This document shows, one piece after another, positions 14,555 to 22,051 of a stretch of 23,089 nucleotides of DNA. The notes under the pieces were generated by a model, which was not told where the DNA came from, searched no databases, and saw only the letters and a program-made list of their open reading frames with translations. Every line of letters starts with the position of its first letter. Positions within the stretch are counted from its first letter, which is position 1. Both the position numbers and the translations under genes were made by a program. The stretch lies in NCBI GenBank assembly GCA_025997155.1, contig BNUF01000019.1, positions 1-23,089 on the forward strand, in the 5' to 3' direction. The DNA is from Clostridia bacterium (GTDB lineage Bacteria > Bacillota > Clostridia > Lachnospirales > WQUN01).

Positions 14555-14743
14555 GAAAAAGCCCTGTCACAAGGCAGGGCAAACACAAAAACTTAATCCA
14601 AATATTTCACAAGGCACACAATAATGATACTTCATACCGAACCTGTACGCCGAAGAACAGGGGTTGCCCGCACACAATGCCAGTGGGGGAATATCGCGAG
14701 ATATTATGACGGCGAAGCCGTAACTTTGTGAAATCAGTTTGAT
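14555..14743 (-). ncRNA. Structured non-coding RNA of about 190 nt, unassigned family
   Basis: The minus strand holds a full transcription unit without a credible gene. The promoter is TATAAT (14755-14750) with TTTCCA at 14778-14773 (17-base spacer), giving a start near 14743. A closing helix of nine perfect pairs joins 14734-14726 with 14612-14604. Inside it are hairpins at 14721-14709 (ACGGC/GCCGT), 14705-14690 (six perfect pairs, four-base loop) and 14661-14642 (CCTGT/ACAGG). The unit ends with a GCCCTG/CAGGGC hairpin (14580-14561) and five T. The 60-codon frame in it has no ribosome binding site and odd composition. Length and layout would fit known classes such as 6S or the raiA motif, but I cannot assign it by eye. 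Confidence 0.6.
14556..14580 (-). terminator. Rho-independent terminator of the minus-strand RNA
   Basis: GCCCTG and CAGGGC (14580-14575 and 14566-14561) form a six-pair GC-rich stem with an eight-base loop. On the minus strand it is followed by CTTTTTCC. On the plus strand it is followed by A-rich sequence, which fixes the orientation. Confidence 0.75.
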
Positions 14744-14830
14744 GTACATATTATACCTTATTTTTGCGGCTTTGGAAAGATATATTTTCGATATTTTTCA
14801 TATGCTGTATAAAGGATTGGGGGGATTTTT

Positions 14831-14959
14831 ATGAGAAAGGACTTTGTTAAGGTGATAGTGCGGGAAAATTATAAATCTCAAACGGAAGAAGAAAGGAAAG
14901 TCAATCTGAAAGAGAACATTGTTAGGTTGTTTTTGCGTGAATACAAGAAGCTTGTATGA
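14831..14959 (+). CDS. Small basic protein translationally coupled to the serine recombinase
   Basis: A 42-residue Lys/Arg/Glu-rich protein, starting MRKDFVKVIVRENYK and ending REYKKLV. The GGATTGGGGGGAT stretch (14814-14826) serves as ribosome binding site for ATG 14831. Its TGA overlaps the recombinase ATG in an ATGA arrangement, so the recombinase is probably translated by re-initiation after it. No family is recognised. Small basic proteins in this position could be a recombination directionality factor, or just a leader that sets recombinase level. The existence of the gene is supported by the RBS, the overlap and a clean frame. Confidence 0.65.
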   Translation: MRKDFVKVIVRENYKSQTEEERKVNLKENIVRLFLREYKKLV

Positions 14960-16575
14960 AAAGCGGGGCAAAAAAGATTGCGGCTATATATTGCCGGCTT
15001 TCAAAAGAAGATGTTGACAAGTTAGACGCGGGTGACGAAAGTGCAAGCATATCAAACCAGAAGTTGCTCTTAATGGAGTACGCTTGCAAAAACGAGTTTA
15101 TGATTTACAAGATTTACGCCGACGATGATTACAGCGGGTTCAGCAATCGCCCCTCTTTCAAGGAAATGCTGAAAGACGCCGAGGACGGAATGTTCAACAT
15201 TGTTTTGTGCAAACACCAGTCGCGTTTTACCCGTGATATGGAAATTGTGGAGAAATACATACACGGTTACTTTATACAATGGGGCATACGGTTTATAAGT
15301 ATTACGGACAATGTGGACACCGCCGTTCGCGGGGGCAAAAAATCACGGCAGATAAACGGCTTGATTAACGAGTGGTATTGCGAGGACTTGTCGGAAAACG
15401 TAAAGGCGGTGCTAAACGCCAAGCGTCAGCAGGGGCAGTATGTGGGGGCGTTTGTGTGCTACGGGTACTTAAAGGACGCGAATGATAAGCACAAGTTAAT
15501 TATTGACGAAGCCGCCGCGTCCGTCATAAAGGAAATTTTTTCAATGTACTTAGACGGCAAGGGCGCGTCCGCAATCGCCCAAGAACTGACCACGCGCCGC
15601 GTCCCAACGCCGTCACAGCACAAGTTAGCGCAGGGGCAGAAGTTCAAAAACCCTAACAGCAAGGAATTTAGCGTAAAACACGGCGCGTGGTCGGTAAACA
15701 CCGTTCGGACGATTTTGCGAAACGAAACGTATATCGGGAATATGGTGCAAGGGCGGGATAAAAGCACGAGCTACAAGACGAAAAAACTTGCGCCAGTTTC
15801 AAAAGATATGTGGGTCATAAGCCCGAATACCCACGCGCCGATTATCGATAAAAAGGATTTCGATACCGTCCAAAGGTTGATTGACCGAAAACGCGCTTCA
15901 CATTACGAAACCCTTAAAAATAAAAACGCGTCCGCCGCACTTTTGGCGGGAAAGGTTATTTGCTTAGACTGCGGTTCGGCGTTGCACCGAGGGGGAATGT
16001 CGCGTGACGGCAGTGTGCGGTACTTGCGCTGTCAGCTTGCGAAAAAAACGCGTAACGAAAAATGTACGCCCCACAACGTCAACGAAAAAATGCTTGAGCG
16101 TTTGGTTGAAGATAGGGTAAAGGAACTTATTCAGACGACTATTGACGGGGCGGGCGGGGAAATTGCCGAAAACGTGTTCGCGAAAGTTGACGGCGCGGAG
16201 CGTCTGATAGAAGTCAAAAATCGTCAACTATACGATGAGGAACAGGAAATCAAGCAATTACAAAAAAATATCCTGTCGGCTTATACGGACAAGTTGAACG
16301 GAATCATTAATCAGCAGGATTTTCTGATTTTCAAGCTGGCGTTCGAGGACGAGAAAAAATCCCGCGAATCAAGAGTTGAGCAGTTAAAATCAGAAATAGC
16401 CGACTGCGAAACAAAATTAAACGCGACCCGCGATTTAAACGGGCTTGTCGAAAAATACAAGTGTATGGAAGTGCTTACCCCTTCGGTTATAAACGATTTT
16501 ATCGATAACATTCAAGTGGGGGAACGCCGAAAAGACGCTAACGAACAAGAGGTAATAATAAACTGGAATTTTTGA
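14956..16575 (+). CDS. Large serine recombinase (ICE integrase)
   Basis: A 539-residue site-specific recombinase that integrates and excises the element. The resolvase domain (residues 8-160) has the nucleophile Ser16 in YCRLSKED and the conserved SRFTRD. The Recombinase domain spans about 170-300 (YGYLKDANDKHKL, HGAWSVNTVRTILRNETYIGNMV). A zinc ribbon follows with Cys336, Cys339, Cys359 and Cys370. Residues 410-500 form the coiled coil that controls synapsis, ending in a short tail. All key residues are intact. It overlaps the 42-residue gene by four bases and is the last gene of the ICE: its stop lies about 25 bases from where host amidase sequence resumes. This end-of-element position is normal for serine integrases. 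Confidence 0.95.
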   Translation: MKSGAKKIAAIYCRLSKEDVDKLDAGDESASISNQKLLLMEYACKNEFMIYKIYADDDYSGFSNRPSFKEMLKDAEDGMFNIVLCKHQSRFTRDMEIVEKYIHGYFIQWGIRFISITDNVDTAVRGGKKSRQINGLINEWYCEDLSENVKAVLNAKRQQGQYVGAFVCYGYLKDANDKHKLIIDEAAASVIKEIFSMYLDGKGASAIAQELTTRRVPTPSQHKLAQGQKFKNPNSKEFSVKHGAWSVNTVRTILRNETYIGNMVQGRDKSTSYKTKKLAPVSKDMWVISPNTHAPIIDKKDFDTVQRLIDRKRASHYETLKNKNASAALLAGKVICLDCGSALHRGGMSRDGSVRYLRCQLAKKTRNEKCTPHNVNEKMLERLVEDRVKELIQTTIDGAGGEIAENVFAKVDGAERLIEVKNRQLYDEEQEIKQLQKNILSAYTDKLNGIINQQDFLIFKLAFEDEKKSRESRVEQLKSEIADCETKLNATRDLNGLVEKYKCMEVLTPSVINDFIDNIQVGERRKDANEQEVIINWNF

Positions 16576-16588
16576 GAAATGTTAGGAG

Positions 16589-16612
16589 AATGAACGCCTA
16601 TCTTGGGACCCC
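16589..16612. other. attR: Element-host junction (right attachment site)
   Basis: In the amidase frame the sequence reads stop (TAG 16583-16585), then seven residues with no sense in the family (ENERLS), then W-D-P-G-K, which is native Amidase_3 sequence. The native protein should read DAGHGG just before WDPG. The changeover is therefore between about 16598 and 16607, after the recombinase stop at 16575. Serine recombinases cross over at a central dinucleotide; I cannot say which one, because the left junction and the empty site are not in the window. Confidence 0.65.
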
Positions 16613-17146
16613 GGGAAAGTATCCAACGGGGGCGTGCTTGAAAAGGAGATAAACCTTCAGATAGCGCAAAAGTTACAGTCCTATCTGGAGCAAAGCGGCT
16701 CGGTAGTGCTTTTGACCAGAAACAGCGACGCGGCGCTCGGCGACAAAAAGATAAGCGATATGCGGGAACGAAAAAACATTGCGAACGATACGGGTGCGTC
16801 CGTCATAATCAGTATACATCAAAATTCGTACACGTCGGAGAACGCGAAAGGCACGCAGGTGTTCTATTACAACAAATCGGCGGCGTCAAAGGCGCTTGCG
16901 GACAGCATACAAGACGAGATACAATCCCTCACGGGGCAGAACAAAGACCGCAAAAGCAAGGAAAACGGCAGTTACTACATACTGAAAAAAACGGATATCC
17001 CCGCCGTGATAGTGGAGTGCGGGTTCTTGTCGAACACACGCGACACGGAGCTTTTGCAAAACGAGGAGTATCAGTGGAAAATGGCGTGGGCGATTTATCG
17101 CGGGATTTTGGGATATTTTGAGAACGCGGAAAAAACGGGAGTCTAG
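16604..17146 (+). pseudogene. N-acetylmuramoyl-L-alanine amidase (CwlD-like), 5' part displaced by the ICE
   Basis: About 180 residues of an Amidase_3 enzyme that cuts the amide bond between peptide and MurNAc; CwlD-type members make muramic lactam in the spore cortex. Visible are the second zinc ligand Glu (VLEKEIN), the third ligand His (ISIHQNSY) and the catalytic Glu in VIVECGFLSN. The first zinc ligand, His of DAGHGG, and the signal or anchor segment (roughly the first 50 residues of a 230-240 residue family) are missing. GTG 16634 is the first in-frame start but would give an inactive protein. The N-terminal half should lie at the far left end of the ICE, beyond this window, so excision could restore the gene. 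The end overlaps birA tail to tail by four bases. CwlD versus another Amidase_3 is not settled. Confidence 0.85.
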
Positions 17147-17868
17147 GAGTAGCGTCCGTTTGCGCCTCGGAGAGTCGCCTCGCCCGCAAAGACTTCCGTG
17201 ATGCCGTCCTGCGTCTGAAGGAGCATATGCCCGCCGTGGGTTATATCGGTGCATATCCCTTCCAGCTCGCGTCCGTGTGAGGTTATTTTAGCGTACTCCC
17301 CTAGGTTTACGCAGAGTTCTTTGTATCTTGCGCGGATTTCGGGCGAGCCTAGTCGGGGGTAGTTCTTGTCCATTTCGGAAAGGATACGCGGGAGCAGCGC
17401 GTCAGGGGTCAGGTTTACCCCGACGTCCTCAAGGGATATGTAATTCTCGCGAAGGCTTTTGACGTTGACCCCGATTCCGATAACCGTGAAAAGGGGCGTG
17501 TCCCCCTCGAAAACGGTTTCCGAAAGAAGCCCCGACACCTTTTTTATACCGTTATGTTTTATTACGACATCGTTTGTCCATTTTAGGTGACAAGGCACGC
17601 CGAGTGACGCGGCGACGGACACGCCGACAAACATTGCGATATGCCCCGCGAAATCGGGGTATATTTCGTTTGGAGCTAGGTATACGCTGAAATAAAGCCC
17701 TCCGCGTGGGGAGAGCCACGTGCGTCCGAGCCGCCCGCGGCCCGCCGTCTGTTCGCCCGCCGTGACGACCGTGCCGTGTTCTAGCGGGCTAAGACGCGCA
17801 AGCCGTTTTATTTCATCATTTGTGGAATCTATACTGTCGTATCTTATTATCTTGTTTCCGATTGTCAT
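17143..17868 (-). CDS. birA: Biotin-[acetyl-CoA-carboxylase] ligase, no DNA-binding domain
   Basis: A 241-residue biotin protein ligase that forms biotinyl-5'-AMP and transfers biotin to a lysine of biotin-dependent carboxylases. The catalytic domain shows YDSIDSTNDE (residues 10-19), the biotinyl-AMP loop GRGRLGR (43-49), KWTND (96-100) and the following KKVSGLLSE with Lys110. The small C-terminal domain follows from about residue 190. It lacks the N-terminal winged helix of BirA repressors, so it is the monofunctional type. ATG 17868 lies five bases after the stop of the upstream stalk-protein gene and has no recognisable ribosome binding site, so translation probably depends on re-initiation. 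The 3' end overlaps the interrupted amidase. Confidence 0.92.
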   Translation of the reverse strand: MTIGNKIIRYDSIDSTNDEIKRLARLSPLEHGTVVTAGEQTAGRGRLGRTWLSPRGGLYFSVYLAPNEIYPDFAGHIAMFVGVSVAASLGVPCHLKWTNDVVIKHNGIKKVSGLLSETVFEGDTPLFTVIGIGVNVKSLRENYISLEDVGVNLTPDALLPRILSEMDKNYPRLGSPEIRARYKELCVNLGEYAKITSHGRELEGICTDITHGGHMLLQTQDGITEVFAGEATLRGANGRYS

Positions 17869-17873
17869 ATGGT

Positions 17874-18605
17874 TTATTTAGTTAGGGTAACATCGGAAAT
17901 ACCCATAGTTAAGTCGGTAGGAGTACCCTCTTTCGCACCGCCAAAACGCAAAGTAACCTCTTTGATACCCGTTAAGTCGGCACTAAACGCCACAGGTGTA
18001 CTGTTACTTGACAATACGTCCGACTCATACAGTATCTTTTCATCTCCGATTATAAAAAACCGATTTTTACCAGACTTTGTGTTTTCTTTCAGAAAAAGAG
18101 TTCCTTGAATACCTGTATATTTCCTGTCCAAAGAAACTTTAATGGCTCCAGAATTACCCCAAATGGTTGCTATAAAAGCACCTTTTCTTGTTGCCCCTAA
18201 AGTATCTTTAGTTTCAGCGTAATATACAGGCTTGCCAACACTACCGCTAATTAAATAATTCAAGTCACTCAATTTTACCGATGAACTCGGTTTATTCGGC
18301 ACACTCGGCGCGTTTGAAGAATCGGTTATATGTATTGCCCCGTCATAAACCGCCGTTTTACCCAACGCCTGAACTATCGAATCCACAGGCGCGTAAACTT
18401 TGCCAAACGCCAAAAACGGTTCTGTCGCGTTTCCGTCCGAATCCTTGAGAGCAACCTCAAGTCCGTCAACATACACTTTGATATCCTTGTAGGTAATGAA
18501 CGCGGTCGTCGTGTCGGTTGAGGCGATTGCTTGCGATGTAAGTGTAAGAATAAACATAGCGACCGCTCCGACAGCCGCGTAAGCTGCTTTGCCCAAAATT
18601 TTCAT
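17874..18605 (-). CDS. Secreted stalk-domain protein (copper amine oxidase N-like plus NPCBM-like)
   Basis: A 243-residue exported protein. The start at ATG 18605 is chosen because GGGAGGG lies seven bases upstream and it gives a clean signal peptide (MKILGKAAYA, then a hydrophobic stretch to about residue 24, cleavage near AIAS). Residues 35-95 match the copper amine oxidase N-terminal-like stalk domain (ITYKDIKVYVDGLEV, PFLAFGKVYAPVDSIVQALG), which in Clostridia has no amine oxidase activity. Residues 108-243 look like an NPCBM-type carbohydrate-binding beta domain (GAFIATIWGNSGAIKVSLDRKYTGIQGTLF, PVAFSADLTGIKEVTLRFGG). It probably sits at the cell surface. It has a near-consensus promoter of its own and looks more AT-rich than its neighbours, so it may be a later insertion between the older genes. 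Confidence 0.8.
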   Translation of the reverse strand: MKILGKAAYAAVGAVAMFILTLTSQAIASTDTTTAFITYKDIKVYVDGLEVALKDSDGNATEPFLAFGKVYAPVDSIVQALGKTAVYDGAIHITDSSNAPSVPNKPSSSVKLSDLNYLISGSVGKPVYYAETKDTLGATRKGAFIATIWGNSGAIKVSLDRKYTGIQGTLFLKENTKSGKNRFFIIGDEKILYESDVLSSNSTPVAFSADLTGIKEVTLRFGGAKEGTPTDLTMGISDVTLTK

Positions 18606-18635
18606 ATAAACCCTCCCATAAGTATAGTTAAGAAA

Positions 18636-18665
18636 ATTATAATGTATCATATATTTCCTTGTCAA
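18636..18665 (-). promoter_or_regulatory. Near-consensus promoter for the stalk-protein and birA genes
   Basis: On the minus strand TTGACA (18665-18660) and TATAAT (18641-18636) both match the sigma-A consensus fully, with an 18-base spacer. It lies between two genes of the block, so this gene and birA can be expressed independently of the upstream operon. Confidence 0.8.
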
Positions 18666-18670
18666 GTGAT

Positions 18671-19462
18671 TTATTTTACGATATACACATTGTCGCGTTC
18701 GTCGATTTCAATGTTCGCGCCGAGTATGTTCATAAAAAAAGACGGCTGTACGTAATAGTATTCGTCGCGGAGGATTAAATCGTCCGTTTTGAGGACGTAG
18801 GCGAATCCGTTTTTTGATATGTTGATATTTTTGCTGGTGCTGTTCCAAAGTACGGTATAGCCAAGGCTTTCACAGCACACTCTAAGCGGTACGTACAGTT
18901 TATGTTTTTGGGTTGTAAAAACCTTGTCGTACAAAACGTCACTCCCGATAAACACGCTTTTGGATATGACGTTCTCCTCTTCGGGGAACGTCATAAGCCC
19001 GCGTATAAAATTTATATCCGAGAATTTGTCGGCGTAGTAGGAGTATATGATTCTGTCGGCGGTGTAGTCGAGGGCGGATTTTCGCGGCGAGGTGTACACC
19101 GTGAACACATAATTATCCGACTCGAAGAGTAATTGCCACTGTTTCGTTTCCTTGAAAAAACGCTTGTCGTACACGTTTATACTCAGGAGCAGGGGCGGGG
19201 CGGTTCTTTTGTTTATCGGAAAAAAGTAGAACTCGATTTGCTCCATCATTCGGGTGTTTGTCGGGAGAATTGAGCGGTATACGCGGAGGTAGCCGCGCAA
19301 ATCCTCGGGAATCGTCATAGTGAAATTGCAGGTCGCTCCCCGCAATTCGCCGTCACTTATATCGATACGCCCCGCTTTTTGCGAGGCGGAGGCAAAAACG
19401 GACACGCTAAAAACGAGTGCGAAAAACAGGCAAGCAGTACTCCTAAGCACTCCGCGTCTCAT
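18671..19462 (-). CDS. Secreted protein with C-terminal copper amine oxidase N-like domain
   Basis: A 263-residue exported protein with a signal peptide (MRRGVLRSTACLFFALVFSV, cleavage near residue 26). The middle region (30-180) is not recognised; it is beta-rich and contains IEFYFFPINKRTAPPLLLSI. The C-terminal 80 residues match the stalk domain (SDVLYDK, LYVPLRVCCESLGYTVLWNS, NINISKNG, then a second LKTDDLILRDEYYYVQPSFF hairpin). The ATG lies one base after the stop of the cyclophilin gene with GGAG in that gene's last codons, so the two are coupled. Its role is probably at the cell envelope; no enzyme motif is visible. Confidence 0.75.
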   Translation of the reverse strand: MRRGVLRSTACLFFALVFSVSVFASASQKAGRIDISDGELRGATCNFTMTIPEDLRGYLRVYRSILPTNTRMMEQIEFYFFPINKRTAPPLLLSINVYDKRFFKETKQWQLLFESDNYVFTVYTSPRKSALDYTADRIIYSYYADKFSDINFIRGLMTFPEEENVISKSVFIGSDVLYDKVFTTQKHKLYVPLRVCCESLGYTVLWNSTSKNINISKNGFAYVLKTDDLILRDEYYYVQPSFFMNILGANIEIDERDNVYIVK

Positions 19463-19463
19463 T

Positions 19464-20363
19464 CTACTCCGCTTTATATGTCGAAACGTCTATGCCCGTA
19501 ATCTTGATATCTTCAATCGGTTTGTCGTTTCCGTCACGCGGCGAAAGGGCGATTGCGTCAACAACGTCCTGCCCCTCTAACACCTGCCCGAATACGGTGT
19601 ATTTATAGTCAAGTTCAGGGTGTCCGCCGACTTTTTCGTAAGCGTCGATAACAGGCTGGGGGAACAGCGGGTTGTATTTTTTTGACTCGTCGTCATTAAA
19701 AAGATACTCTTGGTAACTCCAGATTTTCCCCTGGGGGTCTTTTCCGATGATTGTTTCGGCGGGGTTCTTGAGGGTCGCTATATCGGTCAGGTCGAGGGGA
19801 TTATCGCACACGATATAAAACTGGCTTCCGTTTGTGTTCGGTCCTCTGTTCGCCATTGCGAGCGCGCCCGTGAAGTGGCGGTATTCGTTTGAAATCTCGC
19901 TATCAAAATCCTTGCCGCCGTCAAAAATACTTTCGCCGCCCTCGCCCGTGCCCATAGGGTCGCCGCCTTGTATGACAAAGTTCGCTATTACGCGGTGGAA
20001 AATCAAATTGTCATAGTATCCGTCCGTTGCGTGTTTTGTAAAGTTCTCCACCGCTTTTGGCGCGACTTCGGGGAAAAGCCGTAGTTTTATGTCGCCTTTT
20101 GTGGTTTTAAGGGTCGCGATTGTGTCGCCGTCCTTGAGAGGGAGAAATTGCGGCAGTTCGTCCATAGTTTTAGGGAAATTCGGGTCCAAGGGTGGTATCT
20201 CCTCCGTTGTTGTCGTCGGTGTCGCTTCCGCTGTCGGTGTCGCCGCGTCGGTTTTTGCCGTGTCTGTCGCCACGGGAGTGTCCGCCGCTTTTTCTTTGTT
20301 CGCGCAAGCTCCCAAAGTAAATAATACCGTGAGTAGCAATGCGATTTTGAACGCCTTTTTCAT
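19464..20363 (-). CDS. Cyclophilin-type peptidyl-prolyl isomerase, lipoprotein
   Basis: A 299-residue extracytoplasmic foldase. The signal peptide ends in a lipobox (LGAC, Cys20), so it is anchored to the outer face of the membrane. A low-complexity Ala/Thr/Pro linker spans 25-60. The cyclophilin domain runs from about 80 to 295, with FHRVI (122-126) containing the catalytic Arg, QGGDP (132-136) and the substrate-site NGSQFYI. A roughly 60-residue insertion (IIGKDPQGKIWSYQEYLFNDDE...) lies before the last strands, as in many clostridial homologues. It catalyses cis-trans isomerisation of prolyl bonds in exported proteins. AGGAG lies upstream of ATG 20363, 11 bases after the flippase stop, so it belongs to the flippase operon. 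Confidence 0.93.
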   Translation of the reverse strand: MKKAFKIALLLTVLFTLGACANKEKAADTPVATDTAKTDAATPTAEATPTTTTEEIPPLDPNFPKTMDELPQFLPLKDGDTIATLKTTKGDIKLRLFPEVAPKAVENFTKHATDGYYDNLIFHRVIANFVIQGGDPMGTGEGGESIFDGGKDFDSEISNEYRHFTGALAMANRGPNTNGSQFYIVCDNPLDLTDIATLKNPAETIIGKDPQGKIWSYQEYLFNDDESKKYNPLFPQPVIDAYEKVGGHPELDYKYTVFGQVLEGQDVVDAIALSPRDGNDKPIEDIKITGIDVSTYKAE

Positions 20364-20374
20364 TTTTACATCTC

Positions 20375-22036
20375 CTATTTAAGTAGATATTGATAAACCC
20401 CTAGTTTCCTGAAAATGCCAAGTATTATATGGCTTTTCGGCAACGCCTCAAGGTCGCTTAGTCTGAAACCTCCTATAAAAATCATTGCCGTCATATATGA
20501 AAGCATACCCGTAACTATTGAGAAAATCACGGCTATGGTATTGCTCGGGACATAGTAGTACAGACTGTAATACGTGAAATAGCACACAAGCCCCATAAAA
20601 AGGCTCGCACACATCGGTTTTACAAAAAATCCCAGCACGTCTAGTTTTATCCGCGCCGTCTTTTTTAACTGTGAAAGGTCGATAAACGTCGCCGCAACGT
20701 AGCAGACGGTCGTTCCTATGATTGCGCCGATTACGTTGATTTCGGGGATTCCGAGAAGAACATAGCTTATCGGGATTTTGAGGGCGACACCCACAAGAGC
20801 CGCGACAATCGGCACATAAAACTTATTGAGGGACTGGAGCATACCCGTTGTGACTTGAACGATTGAGAGGAAAATTATGCTAAGCGCGCCCGCCTTGAGG
20901 AGCATACCGCCTTCGGGGTAATTTTTGAAAAGCAGCAGCAAGATTTGGTCGCTTAACACGCCAATCCCGATTGCGGCGGGGATAGACAGCATCATCGTGT
21001 ACCTGAGCGACATATTTATGGACGCCGACATTTCGGAGCGGTTTTTGTGGGTCACGTTCGCCGCCGAAAGGCTCGGGACGCAGGCGACAGCCATAGTTGC
21101 GGCAATCGCAATCGGGAGCGTCGTTATGGCGACATATTTGTTTGAGAGCTGTCCGTACAGCGACAACGCCTGCTGGGTGGAGAACCCCGTTTCCGTAAGC
21201 CTGCCGATTACCATTTTCATATCGACAAGGTTCGTAAAACTAAAAACCGCCGTACCCGCGATTATCGGAAACGCCGTCATCATAAGGCTTTTAAGGATTT
21301 TTTGCTTGCCCTCATAGACAATTATTTCTTTGCGCCGTTTCTGGTCGTTTATGCGTTTTTGTATTTTAGGTTTAGACCAGCGGTACACTAAAATCAGGAA
21401 GAAAAAACCGAAAAGCGCGCCGACGCCTGTTCCCGCCGTGCCTCCCGCCGCACCCCACGCGATGCTCCCGCTGTGCAACGACATAAGCCACCCCGCCAAA
21501 ACTATCGAGAAAACGGCGTTCACTATTTGCTCAAACAGCTGTGACGCGCCTGTGGGGACGGAATTCCCCATACCCTGAAAGTAACCCCTGTACACGGACA
21601 TAACCGCGACAAGCAGTATTGTCGGGGCGAGGGTGACGAGAGTCAAAGCACTGTCGGGGTTATCAACGGCGACCGCGATTTCCGTGGCGAACACATAAAG
21701 TATTATCGAGAAGAACGCGCCAAGCACCACGGCGGACGACATTGCGACTTTGAACACGTTGTGGGCGTTGGCGTACTGGTTGAGCGCAATCCGCTCGGAC
21801 ACCATTTTTGAGATTGCTACGGGAAGCCCCGCCGACGAGAGGATAAGCAGGAAGTTGTACACTTGGTATCCCGACGCGTAAATCCCCTGCCCCTCGTCGC
21901 CAATCATATTTGTTAAGGGAAGACGGTACAAAAAGCCGATTACCCGCGCCAAAAACGCCGCAAGCCCAAGTACTGCCGCATGTTTTATTATGGAATAGTC
22001 CCCAGACGCGGCTGTGGTATTATGCGATTTAGCCAT
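20375..22036 (-). CDS. SpoVB/MurJ-like polysaccharide flippase
   Basis: A 553-residue integral membrane protein of the MVF/MOP superfamily (SpoVB, YtgP/MurJ type) with about 14 membrane segments. Family signatures include AAFLARVIGFLYRLPLTNMIGDEGQGIY near the N-terminus, then LSSAGLPVAISKMVSE, and VYRGYFQGMGNSVPTGASQLFEQIVN around residue 165. Such proteins flip lipid-linked cell-wall or polysaccharide precursors; SpoVB acts in spore cortex formation and MurJ types in peptidoglycan synthesis. Which role applies here cannot be told from sequence. It follows the typA gene by 15 bases with only a weak GGCGGTG ribosome site, and is followed closely by the cyclophilin gene. Confidence 0.88.
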   Translation of the reverse strand: MAKSHNTTAASGDYSIIKHAAVLGLAAFLARVIGFLYRLPLTNMIGDEGQGIYASGYQVYNFLLILSSAGLPVAISKMVSERIALNQYANAHNVFKVAMSSAVVLGAFFSIILYVFATEIAVAVDNPDSALTLVTLAPTILLVAVMSVYRGYFQGMGNSVPTGASQLFEQIVNAVFSIVLAGWLMSLHSGSIAWGAAGGTAGTGVGALFGFFFLILVYRWSKPKIQKRINDQKRRKEIIVYEGKQKILKSLMMTAFPIIAGTAVFSFTNLVDMKMVIGRLTETGFSTQQALSLYGQLSNKYVAITTLPIAIAATMAVACVPSLSAANVTHKNRSEMSASINMSLRYTMMLSIPAAIGIGVLSDQILLLLFKNYPEGGMLLKAGALSIIFLSIVQVTTGMLQSLNKFYVPIVAALVGVALKIPISYVLLGIPEINVIGAIIGTTVCYVAATFIDLSQLKKTARIKLDVLGFFVKPMCASLFMGLVCYFTYYSLYYYVPSNTIAVIFSIVTGMLSYMTAMIFIGGFRLSDLEALPKSHIILGIFRKLGVYQYLLK

Positions 22037-22051
22037 ATTGCACCGCCTGTC

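Noticed and set aside
14567..14749. 60-codon minus-strand frame within the structured RNA
   Set aside because: It has no ribosome binding site, begins right at the predicted transcription start, and its residues follow from perfect hairpin stems. A non-coding RNA explains the segment better.
16634..17146. The amidase as an intact 170-residue gene starting at GTG
   Set aside because: Family sequence continues in frame upstream of the GTG (WDPGKVSNGG) and the zinc-binding DAGHGG motif is missing, so it is a displaced fragment.
18606..18665. 20-residue N-terminal extension of the stalk protein
   Set aside because: The extension overlaps the consensus promoter and the ribosome binding site, and would bury the signal peptide.
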